Below are positions 56,240 through 64,000 of a stretch of DNA of 64,000 nucleotides, piece after piece; positions within the stretch are counted from its first letter, which is position 1; each line of letters begins with the position of its first letter. Both the position numbers and the translations under genes were made by a program. Location of the stretch: positions 558,001-622,000 of the forward strand of contig JADJEU010000001.1 of the NCBI GenBank assembly GCA_016709005.1, given 5' to 3'. This DNA comes from Crocinitomicaceae bacterium. GTDB lineage: Bacteria; Bacteroidota; Bacteroidia; Flavobacteriales_D; Crocinitomicaceae. Under the pieces are notes generated by a model. The model was not told the DNA's origin. It made no database searches and saw only the letters and a list, made by a program, of their open reading frames with translations.

Positions 56240-57769
56240 ATGAAATCACTTAAAATTTCTCTGGTTTTAATTTTTCTGAGCGTATTGAATTTTTCGCTTG
56301 CTCAAAACTGGTCCATTTCACACGTAGATAAAATTGGAGATTATAGTGTAGAACTTAGAATTGATGCCCGAGGCGACGATATTCATATTATTGCCAAAGG
56401 TAGCTTTAACAAACTCAGCTACTTCTTTAGTGGAAATAACGGCAAAACGTGGACGAAAACCGATATGGGCACTATCACGCACCGTACCTTTGAGGTAGGA
56501 GAAATCAGTTCGTTGATTGACCAAAACGGCGTTTATCACATTGCGTACTTTTCGCAATACAACGATATTATTCATGCAACAAAACAATCAAATTCTGGCT
56601 GGAGTCGTGACACAATGCTTGTCAATAATAGGACTTATGATGATTCCTGGCATCGTATTTTTCTTGAAATCGATTCAAAAAACAAATTACACGCATTTTT
56701 TAAAGACCACCAGGTGCTTCAATACTTCTATTACGATGACAGCATCTGGACCAAACGGGATGTAAATTTCAGCCATAGTAGCGTTTACCAGGAATTCACC
56801 TTTGATCTTGACAATTTCAACACAGCACATGTGGTTTGCTCGAATTACGACGGTCAACTTTTGCATTATTCTTCCAATGATCTTGGTTTGAGCTGGAATT
56901 TTGAATTGATTGGTAACATGAATGCTGAACGTCAAATAGCCATGAAAACAGATTCCAAAGGTAATCCGCACATCGTCTATGCGCAGGAAGAAGATTTATT
57001 TCGTGGAAAAACAGAATTGGAAATCTATACTTATCTCCGAAAAAGATCTGACGGTACCTGGGAAAAAATTGTTCTCGATAAACAAAATAGGTCTATAGAA
57101 CAAGCTAATGATTTTAGGTCTTTATATCACCGTTTTCCTGCAATCGATATTGACAAAAAAGATGGTGCTCATATTGCATATTTTCCGGGAGAAAATAGCG
57201 ACTTTGACTATCCAATAGGAGATACGATTGTTTACGCTTTCGTTGCTGCCAATAAATCTCAACCAATTTATAAAGGTGTTCCCTGCAAAAAAGAGTTTTA
57301 TCCGGGCGTTTGTATACGTGTGATGAACAACAACATTTATTATGGATACATCGGCTCATCAGATGGTGTTACCGATCAAATGGGAATTGAACTTGCAATG
57401 AAGCCATTTATTCTTGAAGATGAAGATACGCTTCAGCGAGAAGATGAAATTCAAGCTGAGGTTTTTATTGAAAATCAATCATTCATCCTTGACCTTTGGG
57501 ATAGCGGTGAAGAAGATGGAGATGTCTTGACTATTCTTGTTAATGGTGTGGTTTTCAAAGAAGGCTTTAAACTTTTGAATGAACATCAACAAATTCCAAT
57601 TGAACTGGAAGGCGGAAAAACCTATGTATTATCGGTAGTTGCGGTATCTGAAGGGCTCTATCCACCGTGTACAGCAGTCGTTGTAATCAAAGACGGAACA
57701 AATGAAAATCTGGTAACGATTACTTCCGATACTGAAAAAAATGGTGCAATCCGATTGGTGATTAAGTAG
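56240..57769 (+). CDS. Secreted beta-propeller (BNR/sialidase-like) protein
   Basis: 509 residues with a signal peptide (MKSLKISLVLIFLSVLNFSLAQ). Repeated strands with Asp-box-like wording (GNNGKTWTKTDMG, SNDLGLSWNFELIG) and LHYSSND indicate a propeller of five or six blades, followed by a C-terminal beta-sandwich-like domain (VFIENQSFILDLWDSGEEDGDVLTILVNG). A catalytic sialidase site was not identified. It starts 32 bases after lgt and is probably cotranscribed. Confidence 0.72.
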   Translation: MKSLKISLVLIFLSVLNFSLAQNWSISHVDKIGDYSVELRIDARGDDIHIIAKGSFNKLSYFFSGNNGKTWTKTDMGTITHRTFEVGEISSLIDQNGVYHIAYFSQYNDIIHATKQSNSGWSRDTMLVNNRTYDDSWHRIFLEIDSKNKLHAFFKDHQVLQYFYYDDSIWTKRDVNFSHSSVYQEFTFDLDNFNTAHVVCSNYDGQLLHYSSNDLGLSWNFELIGNMNAERQIAMKTDSKGNPHIVYAQEEDLFRGKTELEIYTYLRKRSDGTWEKIVLDKQNRSIEQANDFRSLYHRFPAIDIDKKDGAHIAYFPGENSDFDYPIGDTIVYAFVAANKSQPIYKGVPCKKEFYPGVCIRVMNNNIYYGYIGSSDGVTDQMGIELAMKPFILEDEDTLQREDEIQAEVFIENQSFILDLWDSGEEDGDVLTILVNGVVFKEGFKLLNEHQQIPIELEGGKTYVLSVVAVSEGLYPPCTAVVVIKDGTNENLVTITSDTEKNGAIRLVIK

Positions 57770-57785
57770 ACGTTTAGTTAAAACC

Positions 57786-57819
57786 AAAAAAAAAGGCCAC
57801 TCAGTAGGAGCAGCCTTTT
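57786..57819 (-). terminator. Intrinsic terminator of the small lipoprotein gene
   Basis: On the minus strand AAAAGGC (57819-57813) pairs with GCCTTTT (57797-57791), followed by a T-run to 57786. It lies between convergent stops and may act for both strands. Confidence 0.7.
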
Positions 57820-57836
57820 CAGTGATTTTCAAATTA

Positions 57837-58043
57837 CTATTTCAATTTGCATGATCCTGCAAAAATTGCAGCAGCAGCATCTTGACTTTCGCAATAATCT
57901 TTAGCTTCTTTTTTAGAAACGTCTACAAGTGTAGTATCACCAGTAAAACCTAAAACTGTACACTCACAAGTGTAATCTTTTGTACAAGAAGTTACAACAG
58001 TAAGTGAACCGATCACAAAAGCAGCAATGAATAATTTTTTCAT
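57837..58043 (-). CDS. Small lipoprotein, 68 residues
   Basis: Lipoprotein signal MKKLFIAAFVIGSLTVVTSC with Cys at 20, then a compact mature part with four more cysteines (CECTV, DYCESQ, GSCKLK) likely forming disulfides. Short proteins of this pattern are common in Bacteroidota; no function is known. Preceded by a TATCTTTG promoter box and followed by a terminator, so it is a complete single-gene unit. Confidence 0.78.
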   Translation of the reverse strand: MKKLFIAAFVIGSLTVVTSCTKDYTCECTVLGFTGDTTLVDVSKKEAKDYCESQDAAAAIFAGSCKLK

Positions 58044-58072
58044 AATTTTTTATTTAATAATTTAACGTTCGA

Positions 58073-58080
58073 CAAAGATA
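58073..58080 (-). promoter_or_regulatory. -7 promoter element of the small lipoprotein gene
   Basis: Minus-strand TATCTTTG matches TAnnTTTG, about 30 bases before the ATG at 58043. No clear -33 TTTG upstream. Confidence 0.5.
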
Positions 58081-58210
58081 AGCATTAATATGAATCCATT
58101 ATTTTGGCGACAACGAGTTGAGAACATACCAATCTTAATAAGATGAGCTTTAGATTGCTCAAAACAACACTGTTCTGGACTTTCAACAGATCTTAAAGCA
58201 AAGTTAAATC

Positions 58211-58546
58211 TTACTCATAATTGATATCCTCGTCCTTTTCATTGATTATGGAATTGAGATAATCATCCGTTATATCTTCATTTGAGGTAGCCTTGGACAA
58301 CTTCGAATTGATTAGAAAAAAGAGCGGTACTCCAACCAGAATCAGGAAGAAAACCCCTGTAGACATTGAATCTATATTTGAAAAGCAGGAAATCAGAAAC
58401 TCAATTTCGAAGATGTACAAGATTAAAATTATACTTACTAAAACAATTCCCAGCCAGAACATTATCCCCGTGCGCAACCTCCAGGCCAGAATGCTGAAAA
58501 TAAAAGCAGGAATAGCAAGTAAGAAAACCGCAACGAAAAATCCCAT
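58211..58546 (-). CDS. Hypothetical membrane protein, 111 residues
   Basis: Three predicted membrane helices (residues about 3-20, 28-46 and 62-80) followed by a hydrophilic acidic tail (ATSNEDITDDYLNSIINEKDEDINYE). ATG start, preceded by a gap to the lipid kinase gene. No family is recognised. Confidence 0.6.
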   Translation of the reverse strand: MGFFVAVFLLAIPAFIFSILAWRLRTGIMFWLGIVLVSIILILYIFEIEFLISCFSNIDSMSTGVFFLILVGVPLFFLINSKLSKATSNEDITDDYLNSIINEKDEDINYE

Positions 58547-58606
58547 CGATTATTTTTTTTGACCTAGTCTAAGTTAAAAAATTAATTCCAGAAGTTAGTC
58601 AGCGAC

Positions 58607-59488
58607 TTAAATCAGATTAAGCCCTAATGGATGAATCACAATCTGAAAAGTATTTGCTGCACCGGCAGGTTCGCCATCAACATGCAAATAGGCAGGGTTA
58701 GTGTTTAGCATCCGGATTGTGAGACTCGAGTCAAACGTGAATGATTCAAAGTGTTTCGAGTGATGAATGGTTCGATTAAAAAAACGTCCTGCAAGCAAAG
58801 GAACGCGATAGAATTTTACATGCTCTAAAAAGATCAACTCAAATTTTCCATCCTGCAAATCTGACAGTGGTGAAATCGTAAATCCATTTCCAAACTGTGA
58901 TGAATTGGCAACAGAGCACATAAAAGCAGTGCGTTCTATTGTTTTGCCATCGACTTCAAAAGCATATGTATTGGGTTTGTATTTTTTGAATTCACGAATC
59001 ACCAGCTTCACATAACCTGCAAAGCCACGCTGGTGGTATTCATCAAATTTTTTTGCAACCAGTGCATCAAAACCAAAACCACAGGTACCCAGAAATATTT
59101 TTCCGTTTACACTACCTACATCAATTTGTGTAGATTCAAACTTATTGATGCGCTCAATAGCATTTTTTAACTTGAGCGGGATTTTTGCATGTCTGGCTAA
59201 ACCATTGCCTGATCCGCAAGGAATGATAGCCAATGCGCAATTACTTCCAACCAAAGAGCTGCCTATTTCATTTACTGAACCATCACCTCCTACGGCAACA
59301 ATAGCATCATACCTATCTTTTTCAGCATCGGCAATTTCCTTTCCATGTCCACGATGTTTTGTGTAGGAAATTTCATACCGAAATTTAGTTTTGTCAAGAT
59401 ACTTTTCAATCAGCGGAGGAATTGTATTTTTTTTTCCAACTCCTGAAATTGGATTTATGATGAACAGTATTTTTTTTTGTTCAGACAT
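58607..59488 (-). CDS. Diacylglycerol kinase-family lipid kinase
   Basis: 293-residue cytoplasmic/peripheral enzyme of the DagK/YegS type. Seen: NPISGVGKKNTIPPLIEKYL, the ATP-binding GGDGSVNEIGSSLVG, IIPCGSGNGLARHAKIP, FLGTCGFGFDA and a C-terminal HVDGEPAG motif. It phosphorylates diacylglycerol or a related lipid. Adjacent to the LtaS-like gene with no gap, which suggests recycling of diacylglycerol released by head-group transfer. Confidence 0.9.
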   Translation of the reverse strand: MSEQKKILFIINPISGVGKKNTIPPLIEKYLDKTKFRYEISYTKHRGHGKEIADAEKDRYDAIVAVGGDGSVNEIGSSLVGSNCALAIIPCGSGNGLARHAKIPLKLKNAIERINKFESTQIDVGSVNGKIFLGTCGFGFDALVAKKFDEYHQRGFAGYVKLVIREFKKYKPNTYAFEVDGKTIERTAFMCSVANSSQFGNGFTISPLSDLQDGKFELIFLEHVKFYRVPLLAGRFFNRTIHHSKHFESFTFDSSLTIRMLNTNPAYLHVDGEPAGAANTFQIVIHPLGLNLI

Positions 59489-61381
59489 CTACTCAACGGT
59501 CATTTGATTTGAGATGAGCGCGTGATTGTAGGTTTGGATCAATGCTTTCAATTGAGTGAGAATTTGTTGTTTCAGTTTTTCATCACCCATTAAATTAGTT
59601 GTCTGCAACTGATCTTTGAGATTATAAATTCCATTCACTTGTTCATCCTGGTAGGTCAGCATATATTTTTCATTCCCAATTTCATAAAAGTACAGATACT
59701 TATTTCCGACATAACTGGCGCTATAACCAGGTTTACTATCAAACACCGATTGTCCAAAAGCGTAAAAAGATTTTTCATATCCCAACAAATCCATTACCGT
59801 TGGCATTACATCTGCCTGGCTTACTACTTTGTCATTTCTACCTCGCAGATCTTTATGTGATGGATGGAAAAACACAAGTGGTATATGCATATTACCCATG
59901 TCTTTGAAATAAATATCTGAGCCAGACGCAGGCGTATGATCAGCTACAATGATGAATAGTGTATTCTGATACCAGGTCGTTGTTTTTATTTTTTCAAAAA
60001 ATTGAGATAATGCATAATCTGCATACATCACCGCATTATGCATTTCCTCAGCTCCTTTATTAAATCGCGATTTGTGTTTTTCAGGAATAGAATACGGAGG
60101 GTGCGAAGAGATTGTAAAAATGGTAGAGAAAAAAGGTTGCTGCATCGCACTCATCTGATCAGCCGACCAGGATAAAAATTCTTCATCATAAATGCCCCAT
60201 GTACCATCATAGTGAGCTTCATTGTTATATTCTGATCTGCCATAATATTTATCGTAGCCAGCAACATCACAGAATACATCAAAACTCATGGTTCCGTTCG
60301 TTGCCCCGTGAAAAAATGAAGAATTGTAACCTCGATCTGCGAGTAATTTTGGAATAGACTCTACTCGATTCGATGCGTATTGCGAAGTCAGATATTCAAT
60401 TTCCATTAGTTTTGGAACGGACGAAACAATACTTGGCATTGCGTCAATAGACTTTTTTCCGTTGGCATAGCAGTTTGTAAATACGAGTGAACTATCAATA
60501 AGCGAATCAAGAAAAGGCGTGTAAGCATTGCCTGTTCCATTAATTGAAGCAATATACTCTACCGAAAAACTCTCTAAAACCAATAGAACAACATTGCTTG
60601 TTGGTGATATTTCAGCACCTTGATATTGTTTGACCGGATTGAAATAATTTACAAGTTCAAACTCTGAAAAATATTCTTTTTCCTCGAGCGTCACCGAGCC
60701 CCAGGTTTTGATCACCGTGAACGCTGAATTCAGAACAAGTGGAATATTTTGTTCTATAGTATAAGCTGCTGCCTTAGCCGGCGCTACTGGCCGCAATCCA
60801 AATCCACCACGACCAATCACTACAAGTATCGCCATAAATAAAGGGAACAGTATAATTTGTTTCCACCAGGGAACCATGGCGCTATCATCAACAATTCGGT
60901 TTGCCCGTTTGTAAAGCCAGTATCCTAAAAATTGCATTGCAATTAAAAATAAAAGTAGATACCAATAACCGGCAATGAAAGAAGGCATTTGTTGTTGCAG
61001 ATCTTCACCAAAACTGAGCATTGTAAATAATGAAGTTGTTGAACGTGCAGCAGTAAATTTGAAGTATTCAATATCAATCAGATTAATGAGAATACAAAGA
61101 AACAAAGTGATATGAAAAACCCAGGCAAGAAAAACCTGAAACCACTTATTTCCGCGCCACTTATTTGGCAAGGTTTCCAGCGCTCCCAAGGGCAAAAAGA
61201 CAATAGCTGCAGTGACCAAATCGAACCACATTCCTGCTAGAAAATCTGTAAAATAAACTACCGGAAAACTGGCCGTATTAAAGATTAAAAAAAGGACACG
61301 GCACAATGAAAAAATGAGCAGAAAAATGCCCATTTTTAAAAGTAATCGAATGATATAGCGTGGAACGATTTTGTAAATCAC
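59489..61381 (-). CDS. LtaS-like membrane sulfatase/phosphoglycerol-transferase
   Basis: 630 residues: five N-terminal membrane helices (to about residue 190), then a periplasmic alkaline-phosphatase-fold domain. Seen: NVVLLVLESFSVEYI, TNCYANGKKSIDAMPSIVSS (region of the catalytic nucleophile), FFHGATNGTMSFD, and FIIVADHTPASG with the metal Asp/His. In Gram-negatives such proteins add phosphoglycerol or phosphoethanolamine groups to glycans or lipids. Forms an operon with the lipid kinase (adjacent stops/starts) and M61 peptidase. Confidence 0.87.
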   Translation of the reverse strand: MIYKIVPRYIIRLLLKMGIFLLIFSLCRVLFLIFNTASFPVVYFTDFLAGMWFDLVTAAIVFLPLGALETLPNKWRGNKWFQVFLAWVFHITLFLCILINLIDIEYFKFTAARSTTSLFTMLSFGEDLQQQMPSFIAGYWYLLLFLIAMQFLGYWLYKRANRIVDDSAMVPWWKQIILFPLFMAILVVIGRGGFGLRPVAPAKAAAYTIEQNIPLVLNSAFTVIKTWGSVTLEEKEYFSEFELVNYFNPVKQYQGAEISPTSNVVLLVLESFSVEYIASINGTGNAYTPFLDSLIDSSLVFTNCYANGKKSIDAMPSIVSSVPKLMEIEYLTSQYASNRVESIPKLLADRGYNSSFFHGATNGTMSFDVFCDVAGYDKYYGRSEYNNEAHYDGTWGIYDEEFLSWSADQMSAMQQPFFSTIFTISSHPPYSIPEKHKSRFNKGAEEMHNAVMYADYALSQFFEKIKTTTWYQNTLFIIVADHTPASGSDIYFKDMGNMHIPLVFFHPSHKDLRGRNDKVVSQADVMPTVMDLLGYEKSFYAFGQSVFDSKPGYSASYVGNKYLYFYEIGNEKYMLTYQDEQVNGIYNLKDQLQTTNLMGDEKLKQQILTQLKALIQTYNHALISNQMTVE

Positions 61382-61390
61382 CGGCTACAA

Positions 61391-63175
61391 TTAATGCTTG
61401 TCAATATCAACGCGAAGCCAATAATCAAATTTCTTTTGAGAGGTATCATTGAAATCTGGTTTAACCATGTATTTTTTTGTGTTCTTTCCTCCCATTTTAA
61501 TTTGATATGTTTTCAGCACACTATCTCTCGAAACCAAAATTTCAAAAGTATCACCGCTTTCGAGTGTCTTAATGAACGCATCGAATGCCGGCTGATCCAT
61601 ACGGTAGCCATTGATCGCTAAAATTTCATCATTTACACTCAAACCATATTCTTCAGCAGGTGAACCAGCCGTTATGCCTGTAATAATAACGTTGCTTCCC
61701 GAAGATGTTGTTCTGGCACCTAAAAATGGTTTTACCTGATCATCTGAATTGTAAAAGAACAAGCCTACTGCTTCAAAATATTTTTTATAATCAGGTGTTT
61801 CAGTACCATAAACAAATCGAGTAAAGAAATCATCCATGTCTTCCCCTAAAAATTCTTCCAGCGAAGTTTGGAATTCGGCCTCTGTAAATCCAACATCCTT
61901 TTTGAGATAGAAATCCTTGTAAAGCTTTTGCATAAAATCATCCAGACATTTTGTTGCATCAAATTTGTTGATGATATGCAAATCTAAAATGGCCGCCAGT
62001 ATTTGTCCTTTTGAGTAATAAGAAATGGTCGTATTGGAACTATTCTCCGTTGGACGATATGCTTTAATCCAGGCATCAAAACTGGAGTGTGCTACACACT
62101 GAACTTTATTCCCAGTTTGATTCTCTACATAGTTGATGGTTCCCATAATTTTACCCAGGTATTCATCTTGTGTATAAAATCCGGCACGTCTTAAAAACAA
62201 CTCATCGTAATACGAAGTAAATCCTTCCATCACCCATAGCAAATCAGTATAATTTTCTTCGTCATAATTAAACGGTCCTAGGGCTTTTGGTCTGATGCGT
62301 TTTACATTCCAGAGATGAAAATACTCATGTGCAACGAGACTCAAAAAACCAAGATAATCTGAGCCTTCATAAGTCCATCGATTTACCTCAAGTGTAGTAG
62401 AATTCTTGTGCTCAAGTCCTCCAGAAGGATCGGTTACGTTGTGAATGATGAAGACATATTCTTTGTTTGGATTTTCACCCATTGCTTTTGTTTCAGCCTC
62501 AATCACGCGTGCCATATCCTTTTGTAAAGTTGGAATATCGTAATTTCCTTCACCATACATGGCAACAGTATGATGAACACCTCCTGCTTCAAAATGAAAA
62601 ATTTCCTGGTTCCCAATTTCAATTGGGCAATCTACTAACTCATCGTAACTTGAAAATGAGTAAACATTGTTGCCTTCACTTTTAAGAGAGGTTGATATTT
62701 TTTTGAAAGTTGGGTGTGGAATAATTGTCAGTTTTCCTTTCAGATTTTGATTGCCCTCAACATACATAAATACACTTGTTCCGTTCAGGTAACCATGTGA
62801 ATCATCCAGAAAACTTGTTCGCACAGATAGTTCAAACGCATAGACATCGTATGTAATGGAAATCGACTTTGCATCTTTGGTATTGATCTGCCATGAATTT
62901 TTAGTCAACTTTTTTACGTCTCTGGAAACGCCTTTTTCATCTTTAGCATAAACCATGTTCACGTTTTTTGAAAACTCTCGAATCAAATATGAGCCTGGCG
63001 CCCAGGCAGGCATTTTCACAACCAGATTTGGTGATGTAATTCCGCTCACATTCATCTCAACCTGAAAGTAATGCGTGTTGGGTTTGCTCATTCCCAATTG
63101 ATAATTTACCTCAAGTGCAAGAGACGTAAACGAATAATAGCTCAGCGTAAGCACTAAAAAAATGATTTTTCTCAT
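61391..63175 (-). CDS. M61-family (glycyl aminopeptidase-like) metallopeptidase with PDZ domain
   Basis: 594 residues with a signal peptide (MRKIIFLVLTLSYYSFTSLA). N-terminal beta domain (PAWAPGSYLIREFSKNV is a family hallmark), catalytic zinc motif HEYFHLWNVKRIRP (HExxH, about residue 285) with a downstream Glu in MEGFTSYYDE, and a C-terminal PDZ domain (GITAGSPAEEYGLSVNDEILAINGYRM). It acts in the periplasm or outside the cell. Nine bases upstream of the LtaS-like gene. Confidence 0.92.
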   Translation of the reverse strand: MRKIIFLVLTLSYYSFTSLALEVNYQLGMSKPNTHYFQVEMNVSGITSPNLVVKMPAWAPGSYLIREFSKNVNMVYAKDEKGVSRDVKKLTKNSWQINTKDAKSISITYDVYAFELSVRTSFLDDSHGYLNGTSVFMYVEGNQNLKGKLTIIPHPTFKKISTSLKSEGNNVYSFSSYDELVDCPIEIGNQEIFHFEAGGVHHTVAMYGEGNYDIPTLQKDMARVIEAETKAMGENPNKEYVFIIHNVTDPSGGLEHKNSTTLEVNRWTYEGSDYLGFLSLVAHEYFHLWNVKRIRPKALGPFNYDEENYTDLLWVMEGFTSYYDELFLRRAGFYTQDEYLGKIMGTINYVENQTGNKVQCVAHSSFDAWIKAYRPTENSSNTTISYYSKGQILAAILDLHIINKFDATKCLDDFMQKLYKDFYLKKDVGFTEAEFQTSLEEFLGEDMDDFFTRFVYGTETPDYKKYFEAVGLFFYNSDDQVKPFLGARTTSSGSNVIITGITAGSPAEEYGLSVNDEILAINGYRMDQPAFDAFIKTLESGDTFEILVSRDSVLKTYQIKMGGKNTKKYMVKPDFNDTSQKKFDYWLRVDIDKH

Positions 63176-63221
63176 CTACTTGATTTTGTTTCAAAAATAA
63201 GCATTTGCCCTAAATATTGCC

Positions 63222-63229
63222 TATTTTTG
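63222..63229 (+). promoter_or_regulatory. -7 promoter element of the coiled-coil lipoprotein gene
   Basis: TATTTTTG matches TAnnTTTG, 22 bases before the ATG at 63252; a TTTG occurs about 14 bases upstream, closer than the usual 19. Confidence 0.42.
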
Positions 63230-63251
63230 TCTATATCATAAACCATACCTA

Positions 63252-64000
63252 ATGAAGTATTTTAGTTTAATTCTCTTTACTGCACTTTTTATTTCTGCAT
63301 GTAACACCAGCACACCAGACGGTACGAGCTCAACTGAGGAAAGTGAAGAACTTGCCAGATTAAAATCTGAAAACAGAGACCTGCAAAACCAATTGGAGAA
63401 TAAAGACTCAGCGTTGAATGATGCAATCATGCTGTTTAATGAGATTGAAGAAAATCTTGCAATGATTAATCTGAAAGATGATGAAATCAGGTTACGTTCA
63501 ACCAACGTTGAGCTTGCTGAAGATGGTAAACAATGGATTCTGCAGGAAATTCAAAACATCAATTACCTGCGTGAAGCTAATCAGAAAAAGGTTGAAGAAC
63601 TGAACAAAATGTTGAAGGCAGATAACCTTCAGATTCAGGAATTGCAAACAATGGTTAACAACCTGATGGGACAAATTCAATTGCAGGAAGAAGAAATCGA
63701 AATGCTGCGTCTGGAACTTTCAGATTTGGATAGAGAATATGTTGAGTTGCTGGAAGCTTATCAGGAACAAAGCCAAATTACTTTTGAAACGCTCAAAGAA
63801 TTGAACAAAGTATTCTATGCATATGGTACTGAAGAAGAATTAGTGTCAAACGGCGTTATTGTAAAAGAAGGTGGATTCATTGGTTTCAACAAAAAAGTAA
63901 GTCTGAAAGATGATTTCAACGATGAATATTTCACACAAATTGATTTGCAAAAAGATAAAACCATTCAGGTAACCGGATCTAAATTCAGATTTATCACTGA
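63252..64000 (+). CDS. Coiled-coil lipoprotein (3' end outside the window)
   Basis: At least 249 codons, open to the window edge. Lipoprotein signal MKYFSLILFTALFISAC (Cys at 17), then a long heptad-rich coiled coil (LARLKSENRDLQNQLENKDS through EIEMLRLELSDLDREYVELLEA, residues about 35-175), then a globular C-terminal start with YGTEEELVSNGVIVKEGGFIGF and DYFTQIDLQKD-like strands. Such lipoproteins occur widely in Bacteroidota, with unknown function, perhaps linking the outer membrane to peptidoglycan. Divergent from the M61 operon. Confidence 0.8.
   Translation, partial: MKYFSLILFTALFISACNTSTPDGTSSTEESEELARLKSENRDLQNQLENKDSALNDAIMLFNEIEENLAMINLKDDEIRLRSTNVELAEDGKQWILQEIQNINYLREANQKKVEELNKMLKADNLQIQELQTMVNNLMGQIQLQEEEIEMLRLELSDLDREYVELLEAYQEQSQITFETLKELNKVFYAYGTEEELVSNGVIVKEGGFIGFNKKVSLKDDFNDEYFTQIDLQKDKTIQVTGSKFRFIT

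Overview
The window is chromosomal DNA from a member of the Bacteroidota, most likely a Flavobacteriales-type marine or freshwater bacterium. This rests on low GC, no Shine-Dalgarno signals, TAnnTTTG-type -7 promoter elements close to start codons, and typical families: type III glutamine synthetase, DUF4836/DUF4294/DUF5683 proteins, ParAB next to a DUF5683 gene, MetX-Hom-MetZ, and a fused CrtYcd-type lycopene cyclase. No rRNA, tRNA, CRISPR array, prophage or plasmid backbone was seen. The only mobile-element-type gene is a REP-associated (Y1/HUH) transposase.

Layout. 0.1-5.8 kb: frameshifted ornithine aminotransferase, a metallo-beta-lactamase-fold hydrolase with an altered metal motif, YigZ, an M42 peptidase and an MlaD-type MCE protein. 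5.9-10.9 kb: a minus-strand sulfur/methionine cluster (metX, hom, two YeeE/YedE half-transporters, metZ), preceded by an S-box SAM riboswitch and a 52-codon leader ORF ending in MHCCCMCCCC. 11-13.3 kb: glnN with tandem terminators. 13.5-27.4 kb: Hsp20, thioredoxin-like SSP411 protein, DUF4836 lipoprotein plus a tiny coupled ORF, Nudix, acyl-CoA carboxylase beta, ABC-F, CNNM/CorC, SGNH hydrolase, a TPR-SpoIIE phosphatase and a decayed pseudouridylate-synthase-like ORF. 27.6-32.2 kb: ECF sigma factor, uvrA and the transposase, which carries its own palindromes as an in-frame repeat array.

32.2-40.1 kb is a compact carotenoid operon read on the minus strand: ECF sigma, crtI, crtB, a secreted unknown, idi, crtD-like, cruF-like, crtZ, lycopene cyclase. 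A CarH-like MerR/B12 photoreceptor gene lies directly upstream. Between carH and the sigma gene, a consensus Bacteroidota promoter is bracketed by two near-identical inverted repeats, suggesting light-controlled transcription of a saproxanthin/myxol-type pathway. 40.3-50.6 kb: proC, a simple-repeat region, DUF4294, a lipoprotein, DUF5683, parB, parA, two GT2 glycosyltransferases, a NosR/NapH-like membrane polyferredoxin and an FAD oxidoreductase. 50.7-64 kb: DinB-like protein, a beta-barrel candidate, rpe-serA-serC, lgt, a secreted propeller protein, small membrane/lipoproteins, a lipid kinase, an LtaS-type sulfatase, an M61 peptidase and the start of a coiled-coil lipoprotein.

Quality caveat: at least eleven genes, including uvrA, crtI and carH, are broken by small indels. 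Most are one-base losses in A/T homopolymers. Sequencing or assembly error is the simplest explanation for most of them. The stretch 26.36-27.31 kb has so many that real decay or very poor coverage must be considered.
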